Of a DNA stretch of 48,838 nt, positions 31,353-40,644 are shown one piece after another. Source of the stretch: an uncultured Collinsella sp. (GTDB lineage: Bacteria > Actinomycetota > Coriobacteriia > Coriobacteriales > Coriobacteriaceae); contig CAUAWV010000014.1 of NCBI GenBank assembly GCA_958433005.1, positions 1 through 48,838 on the forward strand, read 5' to 3'. Every line of letters starts with the position of its first letter. The first letter of the stretch is position 1. The notes under the pieces were generated by a model. That model did no database searches and was not told the origin of the DNA. It saw only the letters and a program-made list of their open reading frames with translations. Position numbers and translations under genes: made by a program.

Positions 31353-31354
31353 CC

Positions 31355-31780
31355 ATGAAGCTGGAGAACCTTAACGCCGACGAGTTCCAGAACGCCATGT
31401 GCCTGCTGGCGGACGTGGCGGAGGACGTCATGAACGGCGAGCTCGGCGCAAAGGCCAAGGCGGCCTACGCCAAGTTCCGCGCTGATTCCGCCAAGGCGAA
31501 GGCCAAGGCGACCGCCAAGGCCAAGGGCGACCCCGAGGCCGCGAAGGCAGCCGCCACCGCCGAGGTCAACGGCCTCGCCGTGGACATGGTAGTGGGTCTT
31601 CTGCCCGACGTGCTGCGCCAGGGCGGCGAGATCAGCTACAAGCTGCTCGCCGCACTCGACGGCAAGACGCTCGAGGAGTACAAGGCCGACTTCACCGTCA
31701 AGAAGTGGGTGAACGACATCAAGGATGCCATCGACGGTATCGACGGCATCAAGGACATCCTGGCTCCTTTTTTTGGATAG
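31355..31780 (+). CDS. Tail assembly chaperone (gpG-like)
   Basis: 141 residues, helical and Ala/Lys-rich in the middle. Ends at a slippery T run followed by GGATAG. This is the short product; a -1 frameshift before the stop gives the gpGT-type long form. The pair chaperones the tape measure during tail assembly. Confidence 0.82.
   Translation: MKLENLNADEFQNAMCLLADVAEDVMNGELGAKAKAAYAKFRADSAKAKAKATAKAKGDPEAAKAAATAEVNGLAVDMVVGLLPDVLRQGGEISYKLLAALDGKTLEEYKADFTVKKWVNDIKDAIDGIDGIKDILAPFFG
31768..31774 (+). promoter_or_regulatory. Programmed -1 frameshift slippery site
   Basis: T-TTT-TTT spans 31768-31774 in the zero frame CCT TTT TTT GGA TAG. Slippage by -1 reads TGG ATA and continues to 32076, joining the two chaperone frames. 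Confidence 0.85.
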
Positions 31781-32076
31781 CCGCCGAGGACCCATCTCAC
31801 ATATGGCTCTGTCTGGGCGAGTACGTCGGGCCACGGCGTGCTCGCCCTTTCTGTAGGTACATGGTCGCGCGGTGGCGCGAGCGGGACGAGCGGGAGGCGT
31901 TCCGCGTGTACCTGAGCGAGTCGGTGCGCCTCATGGCGCAGGGGAAGTGGCTCAAGGAGCCCTTCCTGAGCATCGTCAACGGCGGTGCGGGCGATGGGTC
32001 CGAGGCGGAGGACACGCGCGGCGGCGACGAGATCGCCGCAGACATCATCGAGCGGATGGGATTGAAGGTGGTCTAG
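31774..32076 (+). CDS. Tail assembly chaperone C-terminal extension (gpT-like, by -1 frameshift)
   Basis: About 100 residues in the -1 frame without a good start of its own, read after the slip at 31768-31774. Sequence WIAAEDPSHIWLCLGEYVG then MVARWRERDEREAFRVYLSESVRLM fits gpT-like domains that bind the tape measure. Ends directly before the tape measure start codon. Confidence 0.8.
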   Translation, partial: WIAAEDPSHIWLCLGEYVGPRRARPFCRYMVARWRERDEREAFRVYLSESVRLMAQGKWLKEPFLSIVNGGAGDGSEAEDTRGGDEIAADIIERMGLKVV

Positions 32077-34500
32077 GTGAACCTTCTCGACCTGATGATT
32101 AAGGTCGGCCTCAAGGACGAGGCCAGTGGCAAGGTCGAGGGCGTGGCCTCGAAGGTCGTGGGCACGCTCGGCAAGGCCGGCGCGACCGCCGCCAAGGCGA
32201 TAGGCGTTGGCGTCGCCGCCGTGGGGGCGGGCGTCACCGCCATCACGGGCATGAGCATGAGCGCATACGCCGCATACGAGCAGAACGTCGGCGGCATCCA
32301 GAAGATTTTCGGCAACATGGGCAAGTCGCTCGACGAGTACGCCGCGCTTACGGGACAGACCGTCGAGCAGTGCTCCGGTAAGTGGGAGCAGCTCGAGCAG
32401 GCCCAGACGACGGTGCTGGCAAACGCCGACCGCGCCTACATAACGGCCGGCCTGAGCGCCAACCGGTACATGGAGCAGGTCACAGGCTTCTCGGCCTCGC
32501 TTGTCAAATCGCTCGGGGGCGACACGGTCAAGGCGGCCGAGTACGCCAACACGGCCATGGTCGACATGAGCGACAACGCAAACACCTTCGGCACGGCGAT
32601 GGAGGACCTCCAGAACGCGTACCAAGGATTTGCCAAGCAGAACTACACGATGCTCGACAACCTCAAGCTGGGGTATGGCGGAACCAAGGAGGAGATGCAG
32701 CGCCTCGTCAAGGACGCGCACGCCGTCAACTCCGCCGTGGACGAGTCGAGTCTCTCATTCGACAATATCGTGCTCGCCATCCATACGATGCAGGAGCAGA
32801 TGCAGATCGCCGGCACGACCTCGCGCGAGGCCGCGACGACCATCGAGGGCTCCTGCAACATGGCGAAGGCCGCCTGGGAGAACTGGGTGACGGAGCTCGG
32901 CAAGGACGACGCCGACATGGGCAAGCTCACCGAGGAGCTGTTACAGTCGGTCGAGACGGCGGCCTCGAACGTCATCCCGCGCGTGGCGACCATCGCCGGC
33001 ACTGCGCTGTCGCAGCTACCGAGCCTTGTCACGTCGCTCGGCCCCGTGCTCGGTCAGGCGTTCGTCAGCATCTTCACGCAGGCACTCGACAGCGCGGCGG
33101 CAGCCGTGCCCGGGCCCATGGGCGACATCCTCTCCGCCGTGTCGGACGGCGTGGACGAGATCGGCGAGCGCTTCAAGGGCCTGCGCGAGATCTGGTCGGT
33201 TGGTGACAACCCGCTCGAGTCTTTGCACCTCGCCATGGTCTACGGCCTGACGCTGCTCGAGGGCGACCTTTCCACGCTGCAGGAGAACATCACCTCATCG
33301 CTGCCCGGCATCGCCGAGGGCTTCGCCGACGTGGGCGGCGAGGTCGTTCCCAAGCTCGCCGAGGGAATCGAGATGGGGCTGTCGTTCCTCTCCGAGACGG
33401 CGGCGTCGCTCATGACATCGCTCGGCGGCTACCTGTCCGAGAGCCTGCCATCCATCACGGAGAGCGGCCTGCAGATTCTCACCGGCCTCTCCGAGTCCAT
33501 AGCCGAGAACGCGGGCGTTCTGGCAGAGGGCGCGGCGAACCTCATCGTCGGCTTGGCGCAGGGTATCGCCGACAGCCTGCCGACCATCATCGAGCAGGCC
33601 CCGGTCATCGTGCAGAACCTCGCCAGCGCGATCAACGACAACGCGCCGATACTGCTCGGTGCCGGCATCCAGGCAATCGTGACGCTGGCGCTTGGCATTG
33701 TGCAGGCGATACCGACGCTCATCGCCAACATCCCGGCCATCTTCTCGGCCTTCGTCTCGGCTTGGTCGGCGCTCGACTGGCTGAGCCTAGGCAGGAACGC
33801 CATTACGTTCCTGGGCAACGGCATCACCGGCATGGCCGGCTTCGTCAGCACGTGCGGCACCAACATCGTGTCCGCTATCCGCGGCGCAATCCAGAACCTG
33901 CCGTCCACCCTGGCGAGCATCGGCCGCAACGGAATCAGCAGCCTGGGCTCCGCCATCCGCGGCGCGGTCGGCTTCGTGATCTCGGCGGCCTCGAGTATCG
34001 GCAGTTCCATCATGGGCGCCCTGTCCTCCATCCCGGGCCGCGTGGCCTCCATCGGCTCGCAGATCGTGCAGGGCATCGCAAACGGAATCAGCGGCGCGGC
34101 AGGCGTGGTCGTGAGCAAGATTACCGGCGTGGTGGGCGGCGCCATCGAAGCGGCCAAGAACCTGTTGGGTATCCACTCGCCCTCGCGTGTGTTCCGCAAG
34201 ATTTTCGGCTACGTCATGGAGGGCGCGGCCCTCGGCATTGACGACACGGCGGACGAGCCGGTGAAGTCCATGAGGTCGGCGGTGCGCAACGTCGAGAAGG
34301 CCGCCGTGTTCGGTGTGAGCGTTACCGGCGGCGCAGCATATGGATCGACCGCCTACGGCACCAGCGGCGTCGCGGGCGGCGGCAACGTTTACAACCTCTA
34401 CCTCGACGGCGACCTGCTGGGCGTCGACGGGCGCGTGGCCTCCGCCTTCAGGAGCTTTGTCGCGGCGGTGGAGCAGAGCATGGCGATGGGGGTCGCGTAG
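32077..34500 (+). CDS. Tape measure protein
   Basis: 807 residues from GTG 32077. N-terminal DLMIKVGLKDEASGKVEGVASKV, then the TP901-like core with AYEQNVGGIQKIFGNMGKSLDEYA and ATTIEGSCNMAKAAWENWV. The middle and C-terminal parts carry hydrophobic helices and Gly/Ala repeats (for example SIGSSIMGALSSIPGRVASI). The C-terminus LLGIHSPSRVFRKIFGYVMEGAALGI is typical of tape measures. Sets tail length and helps DNA ejection. Confidence 0.93.
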   Translation: MNLLDLMIKVGLKDEASGKVEGVASKVVGTLGKAGATAAKAIGVGVAAVGAGVTAITGMSMSAYAAYEQNVGGIQKIFGNMGKSLDEYAALTGQTVEQCSGKWEQLEQAQTTVLANADRAYITAGLSANRYMEQVTGFSASLVKSLGGDTVKAAEYANTAMVDMSDNANTFGTAMEDLQNAYQGFAKQNYTMLDNLKLGYGGTKEEMQRLVKDAHAVNSAVDESSLSFDNIVLAIHTMQEQMQIAGTTSREAATTIEGSCNMAKAAWENWVTELGKDDADMGKLTEELLQSVETAASNVIPRVATIAGTALSQLPSLVTSLGPVLGQAFVSIFTQALDSAAAAVPGPMGDILSAVSDGVDEIGERFKGLREIWSVGDNPLESLHLAMVYGLTLLEGDLSTLQENITSSLPGIAEGFADVGGEVVPKLAEGIEMGLSFLSETAASLMTSLGGYLSESLPSITESGLQILTGLSESIAENAGVLAEGAANLIVGLAQGIADSLPTIIEQAPVIVQNLASAINDNAPILLGAGIQAIVTLALGIVQAIPTLIANIPAIFSAFVSAWSALDWLSLGRNAITFLGNGITGMAGFVSTCGTNIVSAIRGAIQNLPSTLASIGRNGISSLGSAIRGAVGFVISAASSIGSSIMGALSSIPGRVASIGSQIVQGIANGISGAAGVVVSKITGVVGGAIEAAKNLLGIHSPSRVFRKIFGYVMEGAALGIDDTADEPVKSMRSAVRNVEKAAVFGVSVTGGAAYGSTAYGTSGVAGGGNVYNLYLDGDLLGVDGRVASAFRSFVAAVEQSMAMGVA

Positions 34501-34501
34501 C

Positions 34502-36688
34502 ATGGCGCAGGGAAACTGGGTTCAAGGCGGCAGTGGCTATAGAAAGTACTGCTGGTGCGCGTACGTGGACGTTGCTGAGGTCGGGCGCACGGACACCACC
34601 GTGACCTACCGCGTCACGCACGGCTACGGCACGCGCTACGCCATCGACTGCTACGCAAACGGCAGCTCGTCGGCGGGCGGCTCGTGGAACGGCTCGGTCT
34701 ACTCGACGAACAACTCCGGCTGGGTATGGGTGCAGTGCACGTCGCGCGACGTCGTACTCGCACGCGGCGACGGCGACGCCTACAGCCACACCTTCACGGG
34801 CCAGATTAACGTCACGGGCGGCTTCGGCAACGGAACGTCGAACGCCTCCAACACCGTCACGGTCCCGTGCCGCGCCTACCACACGCCGCACCCGCCGAAA
34901 AACATCAGGGCGGAGCGCCTGAGCGACACGAGCGCGAAGGTCAGCTGGGACACCGACTACACGGGCATGAACGGCGACTACCCCTGGTCGACCGTGACCG
35001 TCGGCGTGGTGAAGAACGGCCCGGGGAAGTTCACCGACGTCGGCACCGTCAGCTGGGATACCACGAGCCACACCTACAACGGCCTCGAGCCGGGCTGCAT
35101 GTACATCTTCTCAGCCAAGGCGACGGGCCCCGGCGGCACGTCGGACTACGGCGTGAGCGCACCGGCGATCTACACCACGCCGACGGCGCTCGGCATGCTC
35201 GAGGCGGTCAAGGCGGAGGCGGCGAAGGTCGTGCTCAAGGGGCACGACGCACCGGCCTTCGTCGACAGCTGGGAGTTCCAGCTCACGACCGACGGCGGAA
35301 AGACGTGGGTCGATGCGGACGTGAACGCCTCATGGGAGGACGAGGAGGCCCCGGCGGGAACGGTGCGCTACCGTGTCCGCGCCATCAAGAGCGGCCTCAA
35401 GGGCCCGTGGACCGAGTCAAACGAGGTTACGACCATATGCCCGCCGCTCGCACCGTCCATCAGAGGCGTCAGGGCGGCTTACGCCACGGGTTCGACCGCG
35501 ACGCTCGAATGGGTGCCCAACCATCCGGACGGATCGGCGCAGGCCTCGGCTGAGGTGCAGATCACGACGCCGACGGGTCCCACCACCACGACGGTCGATG
35601 GCCCGGGCGCGAGCCTGAAGCTGCCGACCGGCACCAAGGGCCTCTACACCGTGCGCGTGCGCACCAAGGGACTCGACGAGGACTGGGGCGCATGGTCGAG
35701 CGCGGCGGCCTATACCGTGGCGGACGCGCCCCAGGCATTCTTCACCGACCCGGCTGCGGACGGGGCGACCCTGCGCGCGGTGCCGCATACCTTCACGTGG
35801 AAGGTGGCCGACGAGACGGGCGTCAGCCGACAGTACCTGTCTTTGTGCGACATCAGGGGCAATCTCCTGTGGAGCGGGACTGTGGACAAGGACGCGCGCT
35901 CCTTTGGCCTCGGCTACGCGCAGCACGCCTTCGTCAACTTCACGCCGTACAGGGTCATGCTCACGGTCACGGCCGGATCGTCGCTATCGGTCACCGTCTC
36001 GAGAACTTTCCGGACCGACTGGGCACCGCCAGCCAAACCGTCGCTCAACATCTTCGTCGACGAGAGGTTGGGATGCCAGCTGTCGGTATTCCCAGGCAAG
36101 GCCGACAGTGACGACACGCCCGAGACGTCCCACTTCACCGTGTCGCGCGTCCTGCCCGACGGCTCGACCCTGCAGCTCGGCTCGCACCTTGCGGCGGGCG
36201 AGGGCGCGAGCGACCCGCTGCCTCCGCTCAACAGCGAGTTCGAGTACGTCGCGGTTGCCTACGCCGCGATGGGCGTGAGCACGGCGACGAGGGTCAAAAC
36301 GACCGTGGCGAGCCGCGAGGTGGCTCTCAACTGGGGAGCCGGCGCTGAGAGGTCGTGGCTCGGGCGCTATCTCAAGAAGGGCTCGAGCCGCAAGGTGACG
36401 CACGGATACAAGATGCTGCACTTCGCCGACGGCGGGAAAGGGCTGCCCGTCTCGTACGGCATCAACGAGAGGGACGTCAAGGACAGCATGGACTTCCTGC
36501 TGCTCGACGAGGAGGACTACAAGTCATTCCTCGAGGTCATGAACATGGCGGGGCGCTTCTGGGTGCGCGATCTCTACGGCGAGCGGTTCCGCGCCCGCCT
36601 CAACTGTAGCGTGAGGCGTTCCGACGGCGCGTGGGTGGCTTCGTGCGATCCGACGTGGGAGACGTGGGAGGAGCCCGCCAATGGCTGA
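34502..36688 (+). CDS. Tail-tip protein with fibronectin III-like repeats (distal tail-like)
   Basis: 728 residues. N-terminal beta domain (1-130), then about four FN3-like repeats (about 130-620; motifs PPKNIRAERLSDTSAKVSW, ESNEVTTICPPLAPSI), and a C-terminal domain (about 625-728) with RKVTHGYKMLHFADGGKGLPVSYGI. Order after the tape measure fits a distal tail or tail-tip protein. Overlaps the next gene by 8 bp. Exact role inferred. Confidence 0.7.
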   Translation: MAQGNWVQGGSGYRKYCWCAYVDVAEVGRTDTTVTYRVTHGYGTRYAIDCYANGSSSAGGSWNGSVYSTNNSGWVWVQCTSRDVVLARGDGDAYSHTFTGQINVTGGFGNGTSNASNTVTVPCRAYHTPHPPKNIRAERLSDTSAKVSWDTDYTGMNGDYPWSTVTVGVVKNGPGKFTDVGTVSWDTTSHTYNGLEPGCMYIFSAKATGPGGTSDYGVSAPAIYTTPTALGMLEAVKAEAAKVVLKGHDAPAFVDSWEFQLTTDGGKTWVDADVNASWEDEEAPAGTVRYRVRAIKSGLKGPWTESNEVTTICPPLAPSIRGVRAAYATGSTATLEWVPNHPDGSAQASAEVQITTPTGPTTTTVDGPGASLKLPTGTKGLYTVRVRTKGLDEDWGAWSSAAAYTVADAPQAFFTDPAADGATLRAVPHTFTWKVADETGVSRQYLSLCDIRGNLLWSGTVDKDARSFGLGYAQHAFVNFTPYRVMLTVTAGSSLSVTVSRTFRTDWAPPAKPSLNIFVDERLGCQLSVFPGKADSDDTPETSHFTVSRVLPDGSTLQLGSHLAAGEGASDPLPPLNSEFEYVAVAYAAMGVSTATRVKTTVASREVALNWGAGAERSWLGRYLKKGSSRKVTHGYKMLHFADGGKGLPVSYGINERDVKDSMDFLLLDEEDYKSFLEVMNMAGRFWVRDLYGERFRARLNCSVRRSDGAWVASCDPTWETWEEPANG

Positions 36689-38246
36689 TAGCTGGATAAG
36701 GCCGTTCGACGCCTCCTACGACTTCGTGCGCGTATCACGTGAGACGGGGCTCGAGCTCGACTTCGTGCGCGACATCGAGAACGGAGGCTCAATCGAGCGC
36801 AACGCAAACACGGCGCTCTACGAGACTGCATCCCTGGACTTCGCCGACAAGTTCGACGTCGGCAACGACTTCCTGCGTGTGTACCTCAACGCCACCTTCA
36901 CGGACGGCAGTAAGAGGCGCGAGTGCCTCGGAACATTCATGCCGCAGGTGGACTCGGTGGACATCGACGGCGCCTACCGCGAGGGCCAGATCAACGCGTA
37001 CGGCCTCCTGAAGCGACTGAAAGACGACGACTTCGACGGGCCGTACGTGATCGTTGCGGGCAGCAATCTGGTTGATGAGGCCGTCAAGATAGCCGAATCG
37101 GTCGGCCTCACCGTCTACGCCGACCCCAGCAGCCTCCTTCTGGGCAGCACCTTGGTTTTCGGCGTGGGCAGGGACAACGACGCCAAGAACAAGCTGGACG
37201 CGGTGAACCTGCTCCTCAAGGCGGCCGGGTTCCGCTCGCCGGCGACCGACCGGATGGGCAACGTGCTCTACAGGCGCTACGTCGAGCCCGCCGACATGCC
37301 CATCTCGGCTGAGTTCACCGAGGGCAGGGACGCGCGCTTCATGCCGGACATGACCGAATCGACCAACCGCGCCGAGGTCTGCAACGTCGTGCACGTGGAC
37401 TTCAGCACGCAAGACGCATCGGTGCGCGGCACGGCGGTGGACGACTCGCCTGACTCCGACCTCTCGACCGTCTCGGTCGGGCGCCGCATCGTCAAGAGCT
37501 ACAGCTACGACAGCCTGCCGGGCGTGGATACCGAGGACGCCAACCTTGTCGAGGGCGCCGCCAACGCCCTCATCGGCACCGGCAAGAAGTCGGACAAGAG
37601 CTTCAGGCAGAGCGATTCGCACGGCAACATCCAGACCGTCTACGTCCCCGACTCGCCGCAGGTGGGCGTTCTCTTCGGCATCAAGGTCGTCTCGAGTGGC
37701 GGGCGCGTCGGCTTCTGCCAGGACGAGGGGCCGAGCGTCAAGAAGGATACGGACTACACGCAGAGCGTGTGGGTCAAGGGCACCAAGGGCGCGACGGGCA
37801 TCATACAGTCCTTCTGGGATCAGGAGAGGGCGCTTGGCCCGGCGACCAAGGGGTTCACCATGACTGGCGAGTGGCAGAAGGTCAGCTACACCTACCACGC
37901 CACGGAGAACCACAGCAAGGTCAGCTGGGGCTACTGCCACATCGACGGCGGCGAGGCCATCTTCGTCGCCGACAAGGTCGAGGAGGGAGGCAACGCCACG
38001 CCTTGGCCCCAGGACGCCATGCAGGCGGCGGCGGACCGCAAGGCGGCTGAGCTGCTCGCCACCGAGCGCGCCGTGACGCGCACGGACGAGTTCAGGAGCG
38101 TCTACAAGCCCGTCGAGCCGTGCATGGCGGTGGCGATGAACTACAGGACCGGCGGGGTTGTCGGCAAGCTGGCAATCCAGAAGCAGACGCTGACGCTTGA
38201 CGCCGGCTGCGTCATAAAGCACACGGCGAGGAGGTACGAGCGATGA
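36681..38246 (+). CDS. Baseplate hub-like protein with inserted carbohydrate-binding-type domain
   Basis: 521 residues. The first ~270 and last ~60 residues form hub-like parts (ENGGSIERNANTALYETASLDF; later RTDEFRSVYKPVEPCMAVAMNY). Between about 310 and 450 sits a jelly-roll, CBM4/9-like domain (KKDTDYTQSVWVKGTKG, MTGEWQKVSYTYHA, AIFVADKVEEGGNATPWPQD). It may contact surface sugars of the host. A second receptor-contact element besides the DGR protein. Confidence 0.7.
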   Translation: MADSWIRPFDASYDFVRVSRETGLELDFVRDIENGGSIERNANTALYETASLDFADKFDVGNDFLRVYLNATFTDGSKRRECLGTFMPQVDSVDIDGAYREGQINAYGLLKRLKDDDFDGPYVIVAGSNLVDEAVKIAESVGLTVYADPSSLLLGSTLVFGVGRDNDAKNKLDAVNLLLKAAGFRSPATDRMGNVLYRRYVEPADMPISAEFTEGRDARFMPDMTESTNRAEVCNVVHVDFSTQDASVRGTAVDDSPDSDLSTVSVGRRIVKSYSYDSLPGVDTEDANLVEGAANALIGTGKKSDKSFRQSDSHGNIQTVYVPDSPQVGVLFGIKVVSSGGRVGFCQDEGPSVKKDTDYTQSVWVKGTKGATGIIQSFWDQERALGPATKGFTMTGEWQKVSYTYHATENHSKVSWGYCHIDGGEAIFVADKVEEGGNATPWPQDAMQAAADRKAAELLATERAVTRTDEFRSVYKPVEPCMAVAMNYRTGGVVGKLAIQKQTLTLDAGCVIKHTARRYER

Positions 38247-38500
38247 GCGATTCGACGGCCGAGATCAAGGGCGCGGCGGCGCGGCTGGCGGCGGCGATGC
38301 CATCGGGCGGCAAGCGGCTGACGATGGAGTTCGGCACGGTCGTGGGCGTCCACGACACGGCGCTCGACGTGATGCTGCACGGCGCGGTGGTGACGGTCCC
38401 GATGGTGCGCTCCTGCACGGGGTGCATCATCACCGACCGCGCCGTGATCCTGTCGCAGGGCCCGCTGGCCGTGTGCGTCGGCACGATGGCGGCGGTGTAG
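38243..38500 (+). CDS. Small tail-tip/spike-like protein
   Basis: 85 residues. Beta pattern MEFGTVVGVHDTALDVMLHGAVVTVPMV resembles small OB-like phage proteins following the hub gene. Overlaps the hub stop (ATGA). Function by position. Confidence 0.55.
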   Translation: MSDSTAEIKGAAARLAAAMPSGGKRLTMEFGTVVGVHDTALDVMLHGAVVTVPMVRSCTGCIITDRAVILSQGPLAVCVGTMAAV

Positions 38501-38523
38501 GCCGGCGTTACGGGGGCCCGAAC

Positions 38524-38561
38524 CTGCAGTGTGGCGGGGAGTGGGCCCCGCCGCACTGCAG
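38524..38561. other. 16-bp hairpin between tail and lysis genes
   Basis: Arms 38524-38539 and 38546-38561 pair at all 16 positions (one T-G), loop agtggg-like. Not followed by T residues. The hairpin ends 18 bp before the next start codon. Confidence 0.8.
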
Positions 38562-38578
38562 AACGGAAGGGAGGCCGG

Positions 38579-38992
38579 ATGGAGGTACTCAAGCTCTTCG
38601 CGCCGTACGGGCCGGGGTGGCTCGGCGGCGCGGCGCTTGCGCTCATTGCCTTTTATTTTGGGCGGCAATTTTTGGCCGAGTACAAGGCCCAGAACGAGCG
38701 CAAGGCGAACCTCGACCTGAAGCGCGAGGAGCGAAAGCAGGCCGAGGTGGACGAGCGCGCGCAGCGAGACCGGGAACGCTCGCAGATGGAGGGGCGCATC
38801 GCGGCGCAGATGGAGCGCAGCAACACCTTGATTGAGGGGATGAAGACCCTCATGGAGTCGGTCGTCGCGTCAAATGACGTGTTGCACGCCGATCTGGTCC
38901 ACAGCCAGGCGCGCAGCCAGGGGATGGCCGAGAAGGTCGACCACATCTACGACCGCGTCGACCTCATGTACAACAAGGAGACAAGCAGATAG
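38579..38992 (+). CDS. Membrane-anchored coiled-coil lysis-module protein
   Basis: 137 residues. One transmembrane helix (about 14-30, GWLGGAALALIAFYFG) and a long charged coiled coil (about 34-135). This layout recalls BhlA/UviB-like or holin-associated phage proteins. Sits just before the holin. GGGAGG upstream. Confidence 0.68.
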   Translation: MEVLKLFAPYGPGWLGGAALALIAFYFGRQFLAEYKAQNERKANLDLKREERKQAEVDERAQRDRERSQMEGRIAAQMERSNTLIEGMKTLMESVVASNDVLHADLVHSQARSQGMAEKVDHIYDRVDLMYNKETSR

Positions 38993-39002
38993 GAGCAATC
39001 AA

Positions 39003-39308
39003 ATGACTGAGATTCAGGCCGGCCTCACCGTCGCCACGGTGCTCGTGGTGCCGTACATCGTGCAGGCCATCAAGACTAAGGCCATGACGGGCAGCGTCGC
39101 CCGCTGGACGGCCATCGCCGTCTCGGCGGGGTGCGGCGCCCTCACGGCCATGGCGGGAGGCGTGCCCACCGACCCCTCGGCGTGGGTGACGTCCATCTTC
39201 GCGTGTGTCGGCGGCGTGCAGGTGGCCTATGCCGCCTTCAAATCCGTCGGTATCACGGACAAATGGCTCGACGCGCTGCTCGTGCTCGGCGACATTAAGG
39301 AGGACTAA
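39003..39308 (+). CDS. Holin
   Basis: 101 residues with three hydrophobic segments (about 8-22, 35-50 and 60-78) and a charged C-terminal end (DIKED). One base before the amidase gene. Size, topology and position fit a phage holin that permits amidase release. Confidence 0.78.
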   Translation: MTEIQAGLTVATVLVVPYIVQAIKTKAMTGSVARWTAIAVSAGCGALTAMAGGVPTDPSAWVTSIFACVGGVQVAYAAFKSVGITDKWLDALLVLGDIKED

Positions 39309-39309
39309 C

Positions 39310-40383
39310 ATGGCAGATTTCGCGAACGTCCAACCGGACGAGTACAAGCTCCTCGGCTGCAACTTCTCGGCGGGACGACCCTTCGGCATCAAGGGCGTCA
39401 CGATCCACCATATGGCGGGTGACCTCAATGCGGCCCAGTGCAACAGCATCTGGGCCGCCAACGGCTGCTCTGCCCACTACTCGGTCGACCGCAACGGCTA
39501 CATCGTGCAGCACGTCAACGACACCGACCGCGCCTACGCTTGCGGCGACGGCATCGGCACGGGCGGCGGCAACGACACCACGATCTCCATCGAGCACGCC
39601 AACAGCGCGCGCGGCCCGTGGACGGTTCACGAGGCCGCTATCGAGAGCGGTGCGCACCTCGTGGCGGCGCTGTGCCTGTACTACGGGCTGGGCCGCCCGG
39701 CATGGATGGTGAACGTGTTCCCGCACAAGCACTGGTCGTCCACGGCCTGCCCCGGCGAGCTGGCCGGCTCGCAGCGCGACCACTACATGCAGCGCGCCGT
39801 CGAGTGGTACGACGCGATGGTCGGCGGCACGCAGCCGTCCGCGCCGACTGTGCAGCCCGCGGCGACCCCTGCTGCGCCTTCGGAGTCGCAGGGCGCGCCG
39901 GGCGGTTTCCCTCGCTCCACTGGCGCCCGTGTTCCCGTACACTACTCGCTGCACCTCAAGGGTGGCGGCTGGCTGGACGAGGTGACTGACTTCGGTGCCG
40001 GCGACGACGGCTTCGCGGGCTACCCGTGCCGACAGCATGACCTCCTTTGCGCCCGAGTTGATCGCGGTGCGCTCAAGTATCAGGTTCACACCGTCGAGGA
40101 CGGCTGGCTCGACTGGGTCGCCAAGGGCGACCGCAACGACACCGTAAACGGCTGCGCCGGTATCGCCGGCCATACCATCGACGGCGTACGCATGTACTAC
40201 GTGACGCCGAGCGGCGAGGAGTACAAGCAGGCGTGGTACCGCTCCCAGACCACTGCGCGCGCCGGATGGCTGAACACCGTGTGCGACGACGGCTCTACCT
40301 ATAGCGGCGACGACTACGCCGGTATCTACGGCGAGCCGCTCGACCGTCTGCAGGTCTGCGTCACCGACGGGGTGCCGTGGTAA
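39310..40383 (+). CDS. N-acetylmuramoyl-L-alanine amidase endolysin
   Basis: 357 residues. Amidase_2 domain (1-180): VTIHHMAGD (first zinc His), ISIEHAN (Glu region), and HKHWSSTACPGEL (last His, and Cys). After a Pro/Ala linker (about 180-205), three imperfect GW/ChW-like wall-binding repeats (GGGWLDEV, EDGWLDWV, RAGWLNTV). It cleaves the amide between muramic acid and the stem peptide. No signal peptide, so it needs the holin. Confidence 0.92.
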   Translation: MADFANVQPDEYKLLGCNFSAGRPFGIKGVTIHHMAGDLNAAQCNSIWAANGCSAHYSVDRNGYIVQHVNDTDRAYACGDGIGTGGGNDTTISIEHANSARGPWTVHEAAIESGAHLVAALCLYYGLGRPAWMVNVFPHKHWSSTACPGELAGSQRDHYMQRAVEWYDAMVGGTQPSAPTVQPAATPAAPSESQGAPGGFPRSTGARVPVHYSLHLKGGGWLDEVTDFGAGDDGFAGYPCRQHDLLCARVDRGALKYQVHTVEDGWLDWVAKGDRNDTVNGCAGIAGHTIDGVRMYYVTPSGEEYKQAWYRSQTTARAGWLNTVCDDGSTYSGDDYAGIYGEPLDRLQVCVTDGVPW

Positions 40384-40484
40384 TGGCTTTCGTCATGGGC
40401 GCGGCGCTCGGCGCGATTTTGGGCAGTTTCGTCACGGTTGTCGCGCTCGCCCTGATCTGGGGCGGGAGCGACCGCGGGCGATAA
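40383..40484 (+). CDS. DUF3789-like membrane peptide
   Basis: 33 residues, mostly one hydrophobic helix (MGAALGAILGSFVTVVALALIW) with a charged end. Begins within the amidase stop codon (TAATG). Similar short peptides end many phage lysis operons; function unknown. Confidence 0.6.
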   Translation: MAFVMGAALGAILGSFVTVVALALIWGGSDRGR

Positions 40485-40489
40485 CATCA

Positions 40490-40528
40490 AAAGGGGCCGT
40501 GGCGGTTCGTCGCCACGGCCCCTTTCTC
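40490..40528. terminator. Bidirectional terminator at the prophage right end
   Basis: Perfect 15-bp stem (40490-40504 with 40511-40525), loop gttcgt. It ends in TTTCTC rightward, and leftward the complement gives TTTTGATG. It ends the late operon and should also stop thiD transcripts entering the phage. Confidence 0.9.
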
Positions 40529-40540
40529 ATATCCCTCGAA

Positions 40541-40617
40541 TATCCCAAGTGGGCGCAAAACCCCAAGTACGGTCAGCGTGTTGCGGTGCCGTCAGCGAGT
40601 TTTGCCTGATGGTCAGC
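40541..40617. repeat. Candidate integrase arm sites near attR
   Basis: Three direct GTCAGC copies with spacing of 19-21 bp (40572, 40591, 40612), and tatcccaag/ccccaag copies at 40541 and 40562. A similar ttatcccaag lies by attL near 4117. Arrangement fits arm-type integrase sites but is short and unproven. Confidence 0.4.
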
Positions 40618-40644
40618 ATCAATAGCGAGCTGCGGCAAACTGTC

